NCBI GenBank assembly: GCA_023078555.1
Contig: CM041202.1
Coordinates: forward strand, 4,946,522 to 5,010,521
Origin: Ulva prolifera
Lineage: Eukaryota; Chlorophyta; Ulvophyceae; Ulvales; Ulvaceae
Length of the DNA: 64,000 bases
Reading direction: 5' to 3'
The notes beneath the pieces were generated by a model. The model did no database searches. It was not told the DNA's origin and saw only the letters and a program-made list of their open reading frames with translations. Below, piece after piece: positions 50,615 to 61,250 of the stretch. A program made the translations under genes and the position numbers. Every line of letters starts with the position of its first letter. Position 1 is the first letter of the stretch.

Positions 50615-50998
50615 CTAAGATGCCCCTGTAATGCAGCCATCGTGTCCAGACGTCTCCTTAACGACTCTGCGGGGTGAAGCACAGTGAATCAAAGTAGAGC
50701 AGCAGTTGCAATATCGCAAACTGCCGACTGCTGTCTTACGTGTGGAGCTTGTGTTCAGCCTCTTTGACTGTCGGCGGGTCCGGGTTTTGAGCCGCGGCGG
50801 CCGTGACATGGTGGTTGGTGCAGCGGGATGATTGCTCCTGGTGCGTTGTGCCCGTTGTAATAGGTGTGTGAGCTTAAGTCGTGATGTTTTCGGGAACTGA
50901 CCTATGATGATATCACGTTGTGCCGTGGATGCTTTCTGAAACAGATAATCGTCTACTTTTTCTAGGCAACTATTAAGCTCACTCGGTGGTAACCACAA
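50615..50998 (-). CDS. Unrecognised GyII ORF after integrase
   Basis: 127 codons starting MWLPPSELNSCLEKVDDYLF. The first 50 residues look helical; then comes a basic segment (RPPRLKTRTRRQSKRL). It lies just after the integrase end at 51115. It could be a decayed integrase C-terminal extension or the start of the third coding region. Confidence 0.35.
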   Translation of the reverse strand: MWLPPSELNSCLEKVDDYLFQKASTAQRDIIIGQFPKTSRLKLTHLLQRAQRTRSNHPAAPTTMSRPPRLKTRTRRQSKRLNTSSTRKTAVGSLRYCNCCSTLIHCASPRRVVKETSGHDGCITGAS

Positions 50999-51114
50999 GT
51001 CGTGTTGTGATGAATAGCCCTTCCATCAAACGAGGAAGTGTGGGCTGTGTGGTGGGCCTGTGATAGAAGATTGTGACGCAGGGCAGTGGGTGCGGCGGTA
51101 ATCCAATATCGCTT

Positions 51115-52209
51115 CTACCTCAAACACTGCTTCAGAATCAGTGTGCGCGGTGTGATCCGGTACAGTCGTGCACTCATGATAATATTCTTCCTTATACGGC
51201 TTGAGGCACGAAAAATGAAAAAAACATCATGCATTCGCAATGCTTGTAATGTTTCTGGAAGCTGGATTCTTGCGGCGCGGGAGCCGACAAGTTCGAGGAT
51301 CTGACATCGACCAATCCAGCGTGCTGTGAACTTGCGGCGCAGTGATGGGTGGTGTAGTGCGACCTTGGACAGAGACAGCAGGACAAGTTTTCCCAAAGTA
51401 AATTCGCTAGATGTTTTGATGGCACCAGCCCACATGCTTTGCTTTGCCTCACACAATGCCTGTTTGGCTAAGTGATAATACATGCGATGTAGCACACATG
51501 TATGCAGTCGGTGTGATTCTGGCAATTTAAATGCAATTGCTGTTGGGGACAATGGTCGGGTGATGCGGTGAAGTTGGAAGAGAGTAAACCTTGTGCTGGC
51601 GTTCTTACCGCTGTTGATGCTGAATTCAACATGTGGCAAGAATGTGTCCCAGTCATCATGAGCTGGCTTGACAAAATGGCGGAGGGCCTCCTCAATCACA
51701 CGGTTGAGGCGCTCTACCGGTCCATTTGCCCGTGGGTGGTATGAGAATGTCAGTTGCAGATTGCTGCATATGTGATTGCAGATGCTTTTGACAAATTTGT
51801 TGTTCCACTGGACACCCCTATCACTGCATATGCCTAGTGGTAGGCCATAATGTGGATATATATGCATGAAGAACAACTTGGCAAAGCCAGGTCCGTCTAA
51901 TGTGCTATCGGTCGGGATGAGTCTTACCATCTTTGAGAACTGGTCTACAAAGACGGCAATGCAGTCGAACCCTGACTGTGTGCGTGGCAGTTGAGTGATC
52001 ATGTCTAAACTTACTACTCTCCAGCATGCAGTTGGCACATGTAGGGGTGACAATGTGCTGTCAGAACACCCTGGTGACTTCATTAACTGACATGAATGGC
52101 ATTGTTTGACGAAATGTTCAATGTCAGGCCAGTGAAATGTGTCCATGATGAGTGCCTGTGTGGGCTTCATGCCCATGTGAGCATGCCAGGGGTGTACATG
52201 ATGCCACAA
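51115..52209 (-). pseudogene. GyII integrase
   Basis: 364 open codons. A zinc-binding HVHPWHAHMGM...HSCQ segment precedes the core with VSLDMITQLP, ICSDRGVQWNN and GPVERLNRVIEEA, so the D, D, E set is present. The C-terminal region (FTLGKLVLLSLSKVAL, RRKFTARWIGRCQILELV) follows. No clear chromodomain is seen. It is detached from RNase H by a frame break near 52210-52480. Confidence 0.9.
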
Positions 52210-52479
52210 CAGTATTTGTTTCTGAGGTTATCATGGTCAGGCACCACTAGTTTGTGGTCCAAAAAATATGCTTGTAAGTGTTTATCATATCTAAATTAGG
52301 AGACGGGTTTTGAACATTTCGTCGTGTGAGTATCCTATGCGCATCCTATCCCAAAAATAATCCAAGGCAGTACCTAGTGACAAATGTGCATCATGTTGTG
52401 ATTGTAATCGCGTACCGATCTCTTCGAAGGAAGCCTGATCCAACACCAGATCCTGATGTTCAGGGGGCTGGGCCGTCTC

Positions 52480-53469
52480 CTAGGAGGGCTGCGCAGACTT
52501 CTCGCTGCTTTGGGTCTGCTGATCCGCCGAGTTCGCGGGTCTCTGATGCAGGCCTGGTGGCGGCAGGAATGGGGCCGGTGGTAACTGTTGTTCCTGGGGA
52601 TCCGGCAGCAGATGCTCTGTCCGGTGAAGGCTGCTGGAGCTGCTGAAAATGGCCGGTCGTGGTGGTGATGAGGTCTGAGGTGGCGGTGCGCCATTGGGCG
52701 GTCCGCTGACGTTTGGCGAGATCCGTGACGCTGCGGCCATCAGCTGGATCGGCTGAATGTGTCTGGCCGAAGGTGAACTGATATTGGCCGCTGACACGGC
52801 ACACGGCAAATCCGGAGGGGGACCCGGTGGGCGGGTGGCCTGGGTGGGACCACTTGATGGTGCCTGTGATGATTGGAGGGGGGGAAAATCCACCGGTGAG
52901 ATTGGCCTGCGGACTAAAAGGTTTGTTAATGCTAATGCCTGGTAGGGCTGGTGGGGGGTTTCCGCTGACAGTGTGTCTCCGTCGTGTAGTATGACCTCTG
53001 TATTAGGCAGGTGTGTAGCTCTGCTGAGTGCATCGGCTACATAAATAGCATCGCCCGGAATGTAAGTGATCCTCCAGTCAATGCGTGATAGTGATTCGAG
53101 CCACCTAGCATGCTTGCCGGTTAGCTTCTTCTGTGTCTGTAAAAATCTCAGGGGGTTGTGATCTGAGTGGATGAACACAGGCTGGTTGTTTTCTAAGTAA
53201 CAGCGCCACTGTCGATATGCAAACACAATTGCGCCCAACTCTTTTTCGAGCGTGTAACAATTTTCTTCTGATTTGTTCAATTTGCGCCCTATCCATGCAA
53301 TGGGAGCTAAGCTGCCCTCATGTTCCTGTGTAAGTACAGCGTCGTATGCGTAATCGGATGCATCTGTATAGATGTGATATGATTTGTCATTATCAGGGTG
53401 GCGCATGAATGTGGCGTTGACCAATGCTTGCTTGATGTTGTTGAATGATTCATTGCATTGTACGTCCAA
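52480..53469 (-). pseudogene. GyII RNase H and proline-rich spacer
   Basis: 329 codons. RNase H motifs are IYTDASDYAYDAVLTQ, TLEKELGAIVFAYRQWRC, IHSDHNPLRFLQ and VADALSRATHL. A long proline/serine-rich stretch (SSQAPSSGPTQATRPPGPPP and onward) replaces the usual short link to integrase. The catalytic acidic residues look conserved. A frameshift near 53500 separates it from RT. Confidence 0.9.
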
Positions 53470-53546
53470 GGCAGTTGTTCCTTTGTGTTCACACGTTGCA
53501 ATAATGGGCCGGCTATGGTCGGAAACTTCGGAATGAATCTCCTGAA

Positions 53547-54389
53547 CTATCCTGCCAGTCCTAAGAATGATCTGATGTGGTTAGATGATTTTTGTAGATC
53601 TGATATGGGCCAATTTTGCAGAACCTCCACTTTGTATGGATCCGGCTTGACAGTATCAGCTGTGACGATATGGCCAAGATACTTAATTTCTTGCAGAGCA
53701 AATTGACACTTGTCTGTGTTGCAAAAGAAATTATGTTCCTTGAGTCGGGTGAGAACAATATCTAATTTTTTCGCATGCTGCTCTTCAGATCGTGCCAATA
53801 CAATGATGTCATCGAGATATGCTAAGCAAATGTGACCTATGAGACCTTTCAATACTACATTGACTGCCTGTTGAAATACAGATGGTGCATTGGTCAGACC
53901 AAATGGCATGACTGTCCATTGGTTCAAACCGTCTGGCGTGCGAAAAGCAGTCTGCGGACCCGCAGATTCTGATAACTTGATCTGATGATATCCGGACTGT
54001 AGGACTAATGCTGAGAAATACTTGTGTCCACATAGTTTTTCCAGAAGATAGTCAATGCGTGGCAATGGGTAGGTGTTCTTGACTGTGTTTTCGTTGAGGT
54101 ATCTATAATCAATGCAGAGTCTGAGTTTGCCTCCCGGCTTTGGTGCAAACAACACACAAGATGCCCATGGTGAAACGGATGGAACTACCCACCCCATTGT
54201 GATTAAGTGTTGTAACTGTTTTTCTAATTCGAGTTGTTCCCTAGGTGTGAGGCGATACTGTCTTGCTGCTCTAGGTCGAGCTCCTGGCAGTAAGTCAATG
54301 TCCACCTCAAAACCAGATGCACTTGTGTTCGGCGGAGCTGGTCCTAATGTGCCATCTGGGGCTTTATGCTTAGTGATGACGTCTTGCAC
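53547..54389 (-). pseudogene. GyII reverse transcriptase with a damaged active site
   Basis: 280 codons. RT motifs include KLRLCIDYRYLNENTVKN, YPLPRIDYLLEKL, MPFGLTNAPSVFQQAV and LAYLDDIIVLARS (YLDD kept). The strand that should carry the first catalytic aspartate reads FSALVLQSGYHQI, with V where D is expected (compare STLDLAVGYHQ in GyIII). The enzyme should therefore be inactive. The frame ends after FLGLAG. Confidence 0.92.
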
Positions 54390-54519
54390 AACTTGAGGGA
54401 TGTTTTGTATGCTCTGTGGCTGATGTGCAGGCGCATTTTGTTATGATAGGTAACCCTTCTTATAAGCACAGCATATATTTGTGTTTTCCACTGTGGGCTT
54501 GATATGAGCTATGTATAGC

Positions 54520-55427
54520 GGTTGTATGTAGTTACAAAGGACAGAGGCCGGGCACCGAGCCATTGCTAGGAACTCACACGCAAATCCACTCATTCACCAG
54601 GCCAGTGCACACCCACTACGGGCAAGTGCACATGAGAAACTTCAAAAGCGTCTTCACAATTAGAAAAAACACAGGCATCCAGCTTCACAAGGAAGCAGCT
54701 AGTCATCAACCACGCAGCCCATCGTCGCATGACCGTCAAAGCCGTTGCAGCAAACAGCGCTGGCGTACAGCCAGCAGGAAACCATCTCCTCACGCACCGC
54801 AAATTTTCAGAGAACGGGGTATCGTAGCGGATGAACATGGGATCATAACTTCCACACTGGGAACCTGTACGCAGCAGCTGGGTGCCGACAGAATTGGCTG
54901 TACGCAGCAGTGCAGCAGGACGCGGGACCGCTGAAGCCATGATCATCTCGAAGCCGCTAGGGCGCCATAAAAGGGTATAGCGGCGCCACTGAAACGTGAA
55001 CCTAGATGAAAAGCTCCGCTGAACCTCGTCCGCGCGACCGCTGACAACGGAAGGCAACATGCAGACATGTGTGCCTCGCCGGTACCGCCCCAAGCCGACC
55101 CGCAGAACGGAGCATGCTGGCAATCCGCCATGCCCAGAAGCGAGCCAAACGCCGCACAATATTAAAGTGATAACTTGTAGTGCAACCGTATGACCTTCGC
55201 CGCCAAGGGACATAGCGGCAGGAGTAGCAGACATGCCGTCACAGCTGAGTCGGGCCAGAGCGTGCCAAGCCTGTGGTGCGCAGAGCAGAGACGACATGAA
55301 ACGAACGAGCGCGAAAGAATCAGACAGCAGTATGGACATTTAAATCAACGACTACGAGCCGGCCGTGCACCGCAGCACGACCGACCCGAGCTATGGAGTG
55401 AAGAAACGAACGACGATAATCAATATA
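54520..55427 (-). mobile_element. Truncated copy sharing the non-LTR element's 3' tail
   Basis: Its left 90 bp (54515-54605) repeat the tail at 55428-55520 (GTTACAAAGGACAGAGGCCG, GCAAATCCACTCA). The two therefore look like 3' ends of one family lying in tandem. A 249-codon minus frame (54590-55339) fills most of it but shows no recognised motif. The junction with GyII is near 54515. Confidence 0.5.
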
Positions 55428-57848
55428 ATGTATAAGCGGTTGTATGTATGTAGTTACAAAGGACAGAGGCCGGGCAGCGAGCCGTTGCCAGGAATACACA
55501 CGCAAATCCACTCACGCAGTCATGGCACTAGGCCGGGCACGAGCACGTACCACAGCTCGGCCGGTGATGCCAGCCAAAGATTGAAGCCCCGCACGGAGCA
55601 CAAGAGCATTCCCCTTGCACAACGCCACACTCAACCGGCGCAGAGCATTCGTCACAAACAAAGCACGGTTCACCTTACCACACCGAGACGCAACCTCCGC
55701 CAGCCGATTCAAGTGATTCATGGCAGGCCGCCCCAAGCGACCATGCGTCTCATGCGACAACGGCACGAAACTATACGCATCAGGGTCGTACAAACGATAA
55801 GCAGTGCGTTTCTGCACGTCCCGCGTCTCCGCAGCACCCCCGTCCTCGCGGGCCGCACGGCCGCAATAGGAACCAGCACAGGGGTTCACAACCGACACAT
55901 CTCCTATGCACAAAGGGTCGCCCGGCGGCATAAACATGATGTCCCCCAGCTTCTCCTGGGCCACTGCCCTGAACACCTCATCCAGCGCCGTTGCCTGCGC
56001 GGCAGCGGCCTGCTCCCCAGGCCCCGCTGGATCCTGACCACCCGGCGCCGCCGCCGCCGCCAGGGCCGCAGCCTGCGCTGCGTCTGGCGCGTGGCGCCCC
56101 ATCTGGGCGCTGTGTCCAGCATCGGCGTCGGCGGCCGGAGCAGGCGTAGGTGTCGGCGCCTCGTCCGCGCGCGCGGTTGGCGGCGGCGGCGGGGCTGCAG
56201 GCATCGGCGCCGCGGGCAAGGCCGCCCCACGCGAAGGGCCCGCGACCTGGGAGGCGGGCTGGGGCGGAGCAGGGGGGGGCGGGCCCAACGGGCCAGCATG
56301 GATCTGCCTCGATGCGGCCGCGAGCCGCGCGCGGACGAACGGCGCTGTGCGCGGGATGCGCGTGGATGCCACACACGCGTGGGACCCGATCTCGCGCCAT
56401 TGTTTTTCAACGATATTGTGGCGCGAAGTCCAGGTCCCCGCATTGTGTGTGCAATTCATCGCGTGGTCGAGATCATGCGGCTGTATGAGAGTGCCACATT
56501 CGCAGCGCGAGCCGACCGCATTGGGAGGGGCTGGGGACATGCCCAGGAGATACCTGATGCACAGCATGAACTCAATGTCAGTCATGCGCAGCGCCTGGGA
56601 GAGCGGCAGGGTGCTCAACCAAAGGGTGGCTGCACGGCAAGCACAGCTGCGAAGCCGTGCCAAGTTGCATGCACCCTCGAGCGTGGCAACGTCATGGCTG
56701 GCAAGCAGAGCTGCCCGGCGGCGCAGGGCAACCAACTTTGTGATACGCTGCTGCATACCAGGTAACACCTTGGCGATGGTGTCGCCGCTCGCCGGCCCGG
56801 GCAGCTCCGGATGGAGCTGCTGAGCGACGTTGAGGGCCTGCCAGGTTTCCTGCAATTGTTGCCCGTGCGGCCCCCGGTACGGCTGCATGCACTCGGGGCC
56901 TCCTGCGAACGCCTTTTGGCTCACCGCCGCTGCAGCGAGGTACGCTCCGTCCGCGACCTCCTGCGGCGTGGACGTGTATGTATGTATGTATGCATGATTA
57001 CATAGCCGTATCCATTTGGACATTGACAACTCCGAAATCCGGGACCGAAAGAGGCATCCAAGCAACATGCTGCCGCAAAACAAACTCTGACTTGCGCCAC
57101 AAAATGCAACAACACGAGCCAATTCACCGAGAGGGGACGGGCGATTTGCAACACCCGACACCCCAGCATCACCACCAACACCATCAACACCGACAATAAG
57201 AACAACCGCTACATCAGACCACGAAACACCAGAGGCACTGTCATAAGGACCTAGCCGTGCGAGCAACTGCCGCACCAAAACCGCAACGGCGGAGACATGC
57301 CGATCACGATGTGCCACTGGGACAGGTGGCAGAACTGCCCCGATGGGTGCACGTGCGATGTAGGATGTGAAGACATCAGCAGCACGTGAATATTCCAAAC
57401 GCTTTTCACTACGGTGCCTACACAAGAAAGGAGACAGACTAGAACGAGCAAACATTAGCACACGCACAAGACCGGGCTCAACGGAGTCCATAAACGGGGC
57501 TAGTGACCCTAGTTCGTGTGTTATCACACCACGCAACCACTCTCCAGTGACCTTATTGTCGCGACCACGCTTCTCAAATCGTTGTTCAAGGTATGCCAAC
57601 CACATGACAGCGACGACCTTCTCACGGGTAAGATTTGAGTACGTGATTGTGAGAGGGCTTTGTTTGGACGGCTGATCATGCATGCCGAGACGTTTGGACA
57701 CCCTGGGTGGCCCACGTCGGCGGCGATGCTCAGGCTCGGGTGGAGACTGTGAGGCATGTATGATGTGTGCATATCGTTTCAGTTCTGCCGCAATGGCCGT
57801 GATGCCGGAATGAAAGTCCCCGCCCGCCCCCGGCCCCCGTTGAGAGTG
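55428..57848 (-). mobile_element. Non-LTR element, 3' part with endonuclease-like tail
   Basis: Holds the 729-codon frame at 55512-57701 and the shared 3' tail. A further RT-like piece (58866-59339) is separated from it only by the solo LTR 57849-58860, and may belong to the same copy. No polyA tail is visible; the end is the shared sequence near 55428. Confidence 0.6.
55512..57701 (-). CDS. Non-LTR element protein, zinc finger and restriction-like endonuclease tail
   Basis: 729 codons. The first 400 residues are alanine/leucine-rich helical sequence with no RT active-site motif. Near residues 418-435 there is a zinc-finger pattern, CECGTLIQPHDLDHAMNC plus a following RH. After a proline-rich stretch comes MPPGDPLCIGDVSVVNP, resembling the PD-(D/E)XK core of type-2 restriction-like endonucleases. 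The tail SFVPLSHETHGRLGRPAMNH, ALFVTNALRRLSVALCKGNA follows. This order (zinc finger, endonuclease, conserved tail) is known at the C-terminus of some non-LTR RT proteins. The catalytic lysine is not clearly visible. Confidence 0.65.
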   Translation of the reverse strand: MSKRLGMHDQPSKQSPLTITYSNLTREKVVAVMWLAYLEQRFEKRGRDNKVTGEWLRGVITHELGSLAPFMDSVEPGLVRVLMFARSSLSPFLCRHRSEKRLEYSRAADVFTSYIARAPIGAVLPPVPVAHRDRHVSAVAVLVRQLLARLGPYDSASGVSWSDVAVVLIVGVDGVGGDAGVSGVANRPSPLGELARVVAFCGASQSLFCGSMLLGCLFRSRISELSMSKWIRLCNHAYIHTYTSTPQEVADGAYLAAAAVSQKAFAGGPECMQPYRGPHGQQLQETWQALNVAQQLHPELPGPASGDTIAKVLPGMQQRITKLVALRRRAALLASHDVATLEGACNLARLRSCACRAATLWLSTLPLSQALRMTDIEFMLCIRYLLGMSPAPPNAVGSRCECGTLIQPHDLDHAMNCTHNAGTWTSRHNIVEKQWREIGSHACVASTRIPRTAPFVRARLAAASRQIHAGPLGPPPPAPPQPASQVAGPSRGAALPAAPMPAAPPPPPTARADEAPTPTPAPAADADAGHSAQMGRHAPDAAQAAALAAAAAPGGQDPAGPGEQAAAAQATALDEVFRAVAQEKLGDIMFMPPGDPLCIGDVSVVNPCAGSYCGRAAREDGGAAETRDVQKRTAYRLYDPDAYSFVPLSHETHGRLGRPAMNHLNRLAEVASRCGKVNRALFVTNALRRLSVALCKGNALVLRAGLQSLAGITGRAVVRARARPSAMTA

Positions 57849-58860
57849 TGTCTAGGACGCGAGGTCCCTGGTCTCTGAGCGGAGTACCTTGGAAAGATTG
57901 ACAGTGGAAGCGTGGGCTTACGGCCAGGCACGAGGACCTATGCGGCGACAATAAACAGAGATTGGATGCGTGTACGCAGGACAAGATGGAAGAAATGCTC
58001 AATAGAAGCGCCCCATCCGAACCAGTGCGAACTGTGTCGGACCCAGCAAGCGCGCAGTATAAATACTGCTTGTGATGCGCCCAGGACTACCCCCTGCTAT
58101 GGCTGGCCTCGCCAAGATGCTGCGCACCCTACGCAGTCATCTGATGGAATCCCCAATAAGTGAGGGATCCCCAGTGACTTGTGGTGACACGCTGAAATGC
58201 GTGAGTGTTTGACAGTGTTCTGTGCGCAGTGCGTGGTGCATGAGGATCTCTGAGGGAGGCTGCGCCCGATGCTGCCCCATGGGCGGGCGTGGCGTGGTGC
58301 GAGCCAGAGATCGACACGCTGAAAGCTGGATCTCATCCCGAGATTGTGCGCGATAATGTGCAGCATCTTGACATAGCCGCCACAGTGTGTAACTAGAGGG
58401 GCGCCGGGACTGAGCTGTCCGTGCCTGTGTACATTTTGACGTGCACAGCTGAGTCTGACGGCATGCAAGCGCACCGCGTCTCCGCGACGCGTGAGACTGC
58501 CCGATCTGGCGGATGGTTGTAACTTGTCGCACAGGCGGCCTCATAAGCTGAGGTCACTTGTGTTCGCGTGCATGATTAGGTGCACGACCTTTTATAAGCT
58601 GACTTGGTGAATGTGAAATGCAATAGAGTGTGTGACCATACAAGTGTGTGCGGCGCAAGCGCCACGTGTATGTATCTTGTGGGATTCTGACTTGGTGATC
58701 TTCGTGAAGCACGAGGATCTTAATATATACAAGTGTGCCATGACATGTGTACCGACGTCATGACAGGCACCTGTGTATGACTGTACATCATGACTCAATG
58801 CATGAGTTTCATGCATTGTGACCACATGCCTGCGCCAGCGTGAGGTGCCATCTCACGACA
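57849..58860 (-). repeat. Solo gypsy-type LTR G
   Basis: 1012 bp, plus-strand ends TGTCTAGGACGCG and CTCACGACA. It is flanked by GAGTG at 57844-57848 and 58861-58865, a perfect 5-bp duplication. Internal stretches (GCAGTATAAATACTGC, TGGAATCCC.AATAA) are related to the GyII LTR, so it comes from a sister family. It splits the non-LTR sequence. Confidence 0.93.
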
Positions 58861-58865
58861 GAGTG

Positions 58866-59339
58866 ACCCCGAATTGCGGCGGATTCCACCGCAACCGGGA
58901 ATCGCTCCGCCCCCATGTGTGTCAGCTTTGCGTACCAGCAAAGTTTAGCTGCCTTGAACATTGAGCTCTCAGGCAGGAGGCCCGTGTCGGAAAAAGATTC
59001 TCCTCCCTGCAATCGAACTGGTGCAGTCCAAACACCATGCGGATTGCCTTTTTACAGATGGTATCAAGTTTGTCAAGTTCAGTTTTCGGGCCAATCCAGA
59101 TCTCAGCCCCATACAAAGCAGGAGTATATATGAACGCATAAACAAGGCGGAGCCGGGCGGTCACCGGGAGGTAGTAGCAACGCCGCACTGGCCGCCACGC
59201 GCCAAGTGCCTTGTTCATCTTTGCGTTGTGTGCCTTTTCGTGCTTTCTTTGTGAGTGATTTAATTTCTCTCTGTGTCATTGAGAAGGCATCCAGGTCACT
59301 TGTCTCAGATGTGACCTTGGTATGATTTCGATGTATCAC
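58866..59339 (-). pseudogene. Non-LTR reverse transcriptase thumb-region fragment
   Basis: Encodes KMNKALGAWRPVRRCYYLPV, then RLRLVYAFIYTPALYGAEIW, then LDKLDTICKKAIRMVFGL. This is the typical sequence after the catalytic core in LINE-type RTs (R-Y-LP, YG-E-W, KAIR). The upstream piece QREIKSLTKKARKGTQ is in another frame, so a frameshift is present. The RT core itself is missing. Confidence 0.8.
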
Positions 59340-59505
59340 ATGCCACCAAAGCTTCCCTTTCCGTTTGCATATCTGCTTGGGATTTGGAACAGTGATGATA
59401 ATGCGTGGACTCTAGAAATTAACTTGCATGTTGACAGTGGATATGACATCTAGGGCACACGGTGCTTTGTTTGGATGGTGCTATGTGCTTGCAGTTGGTA
59501 GTTAT

Positions 59506-60516
59506 TCAACAACTGTGAACTTGACCTCTATGACATGTCTTCCTACTCTGGTTGGCAATTTGATGAAGACACGCTGCTTCTGATGATGATATTCCCATTG
59601 TGGTGGTGTGTGCTGATGTGAACGCAATTGAGTGTCGTGACAAGAACGCAAAGGTGATCATGCTGTGGTTTGCGGCTGTTTCAACCAACGCCTTGCACAT
59701 GTGGCCATTTATGCGAGCAGGCATAGTGCATATTAAATCCATGAATTCTGCAGATTTGTATGCCACTGCAGCTTTATGAGAAGGCAGTATGGATGCTTTT
59801 TGATTGGTGACCAGAGTGCATCTATGATACTTTTGTTTCCCTGGGACTGCAGCACCGGCTGTATATTGCAAGATGTTACATGCTTCGTCTACTGTGGGCA
59901 TGGTGTGCCGGCGCAAATACAGTGTGTATGCGTTTGATTCAAGCTCGCGCGCAGGGATGACTAATGTGATCTTGTGTGACTTGTCAATTGTATGCACATG
60001 CTGCAATGCTACATGTGCATCTTCAGTACATGGTAACGTAATCGTGATGTTCCCTGTGAGCTTGTGCATGTCAAACAAAGAGTCGCTGCCTGACTTGAGT
60101 TGGGAATCAAAGTGTGTACAAGCAAGTGGCCGTGCTGATTCCGCCAAGACATGCGGCTCTACCGCCAACTGTGGGCATGATGTGGACGGCTTGCCGATTT
60201 CTAAGCGGATATGCTGTTGGGTGTCATGTCGTGGCCGCTTGGACTTGTCAGAGCCCTTGCGGTTGCGATCATACCGGTCGCGTTTGACGCCGTCTTGCTG
60301 TCGCGTGCCCGAGCTGCAAGGCAATGCGAGGGGGACCATCTGACGTGTCTGGTTGAACGGGTCCTGAAAGAATGCCTCGCGGTTCGCTGTAGGCACAAGT
60401 TCGTTGAATGTAGGACACTCGCTGATGGGATGCATGGGGTGCATCTGATTGAGACCCTTGCCCTTTGGGCAGAGTGTGCACCGCTTCTTGGGGTGCAAAT
60501 GTGTCATGCGCATCAT
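59506..60516 (-). pseudogene. GyII gag C-terminus and protease-like region
   Basis: 336 codons. A cysteine/histidine-rich segment HPKKRCTLCPKGKGLNQMHP, then ISEC, may be a modified zinc knuckle. Basic sequence follows. Near the end, ARINGHMCKALVETAANHSM occupies the place of a retroviral-type protease (usually ALVDTGA). Here D is replaced by E and G by A, so the protease is probably inactive. It ends near where the non-LTR sequence begins. Confidence 0.75.
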
Positions 60517-60564
60517 TGCCTGACATACGCTGAGGGGTGTTGCTTTGACTGAGGGGGGTAGTGG

Positions 60565-60795
60565 TCATGTTGCGCGTGACAGCGCAACATGCACTGCCGT
60601 GCTGCCGCCCGCGAGTTCCTTTTCGATCGCCGTTATGAGATCCGACGACCGATTGATGCCTGGAAGCTGACGGTACTCGTTTAACCGAGTCTTGAACTTG
60701 TCGAGGCTGTCGGTGTGACACATCTCTTTCAAGAAAGGGATATGACGTGGCTTATCTGAAGATGCTGAGGGTCCCTTAGGCTGACGAGGTGGCTG
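60565..60795 (-). pseudogene. GyII gag segment between solo LTR and zinc region
   Basis: About 75 native codons, SSDKPRHIPFLKEMCHTDSL, DKFKTRLNEYRQLPGINRSS and LITAIEKELAGG, then a stop. It lies directly left of the solo LTR target site GGCTG. It continues the gag seen right of the LTR, with frame breaks on both sides. Confidence 0.7.
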
Positions 60796-61142
60796 TGTCA
60801 CAATGCATGAGCCTGCGGGCAGCAGTGTGGTGACAGGTGTACCCATGCACGGACGATCCGTGGATCCAGTGTAGGGGTAAGCCGCCAGCCGGAATTGTCT
60901 CGATGTAGTGAGGGAGATCCTGCGAGGGTTTCCCGCCGTAACCTTGAGTGTTCAGTGTGCATGTGTGGATGTGCACACTATGATCTGAAACCATTCTTCT
61001 TACTGTTTCCCGGTGCTAGCACTCTCCTTAAGCGTTCCTCGGTTCTACCTCTGTGCGCAGCAGGTATGGAACGCTGGCTGCCCTGACCTGACATGTACTA
61101 AAGACTGCGCGTCTAACCTGACAAGATAGAGCATTTCTGACA
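60796..61142 (+). repeat. Solo copia LTR, family A
   Basis: 347 bp, TGTCACAATGC...TTTCTGACA, flanked by GGCTG at 60791-60795 and 61143-61147. A perfect 5-bp duplication shows a separate copia insertion into GyII gag that later collapsed to one LTR. Confidence 0.95.
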
Positions 61143-61250
61143 GGCTGCACACTAGAGTTCATGTTAGGGGGTTGCAATGCCGCCGCCGCGGCTTGTCACC
61201 GTTTGCTGGCCGGCGGGGTATGTCTTCGGTTCTATTTCAACCGTGCGTAA

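Noticed and set aside
50386..50998. An envelope gene in GyII
   Set aside because: Position would fit, but no signal peptide, transmembrane helix or cleavage site can be seen in any of the three frames.
54590..55339. A 249-codon frame as a cellular gene
   Set aside because: It lies within sequence ending in the non-LTR tail and inside GyII, and has no recognisable domain. It is kept only as part of the truncated copy.
56965..56995. TGTA/TGCA microsatellite inside the 729-codon frame as a break
   Set aside because: It is short and the frame stays open through it, coding HAYIHTYTS. It is not evidence of an insertion.
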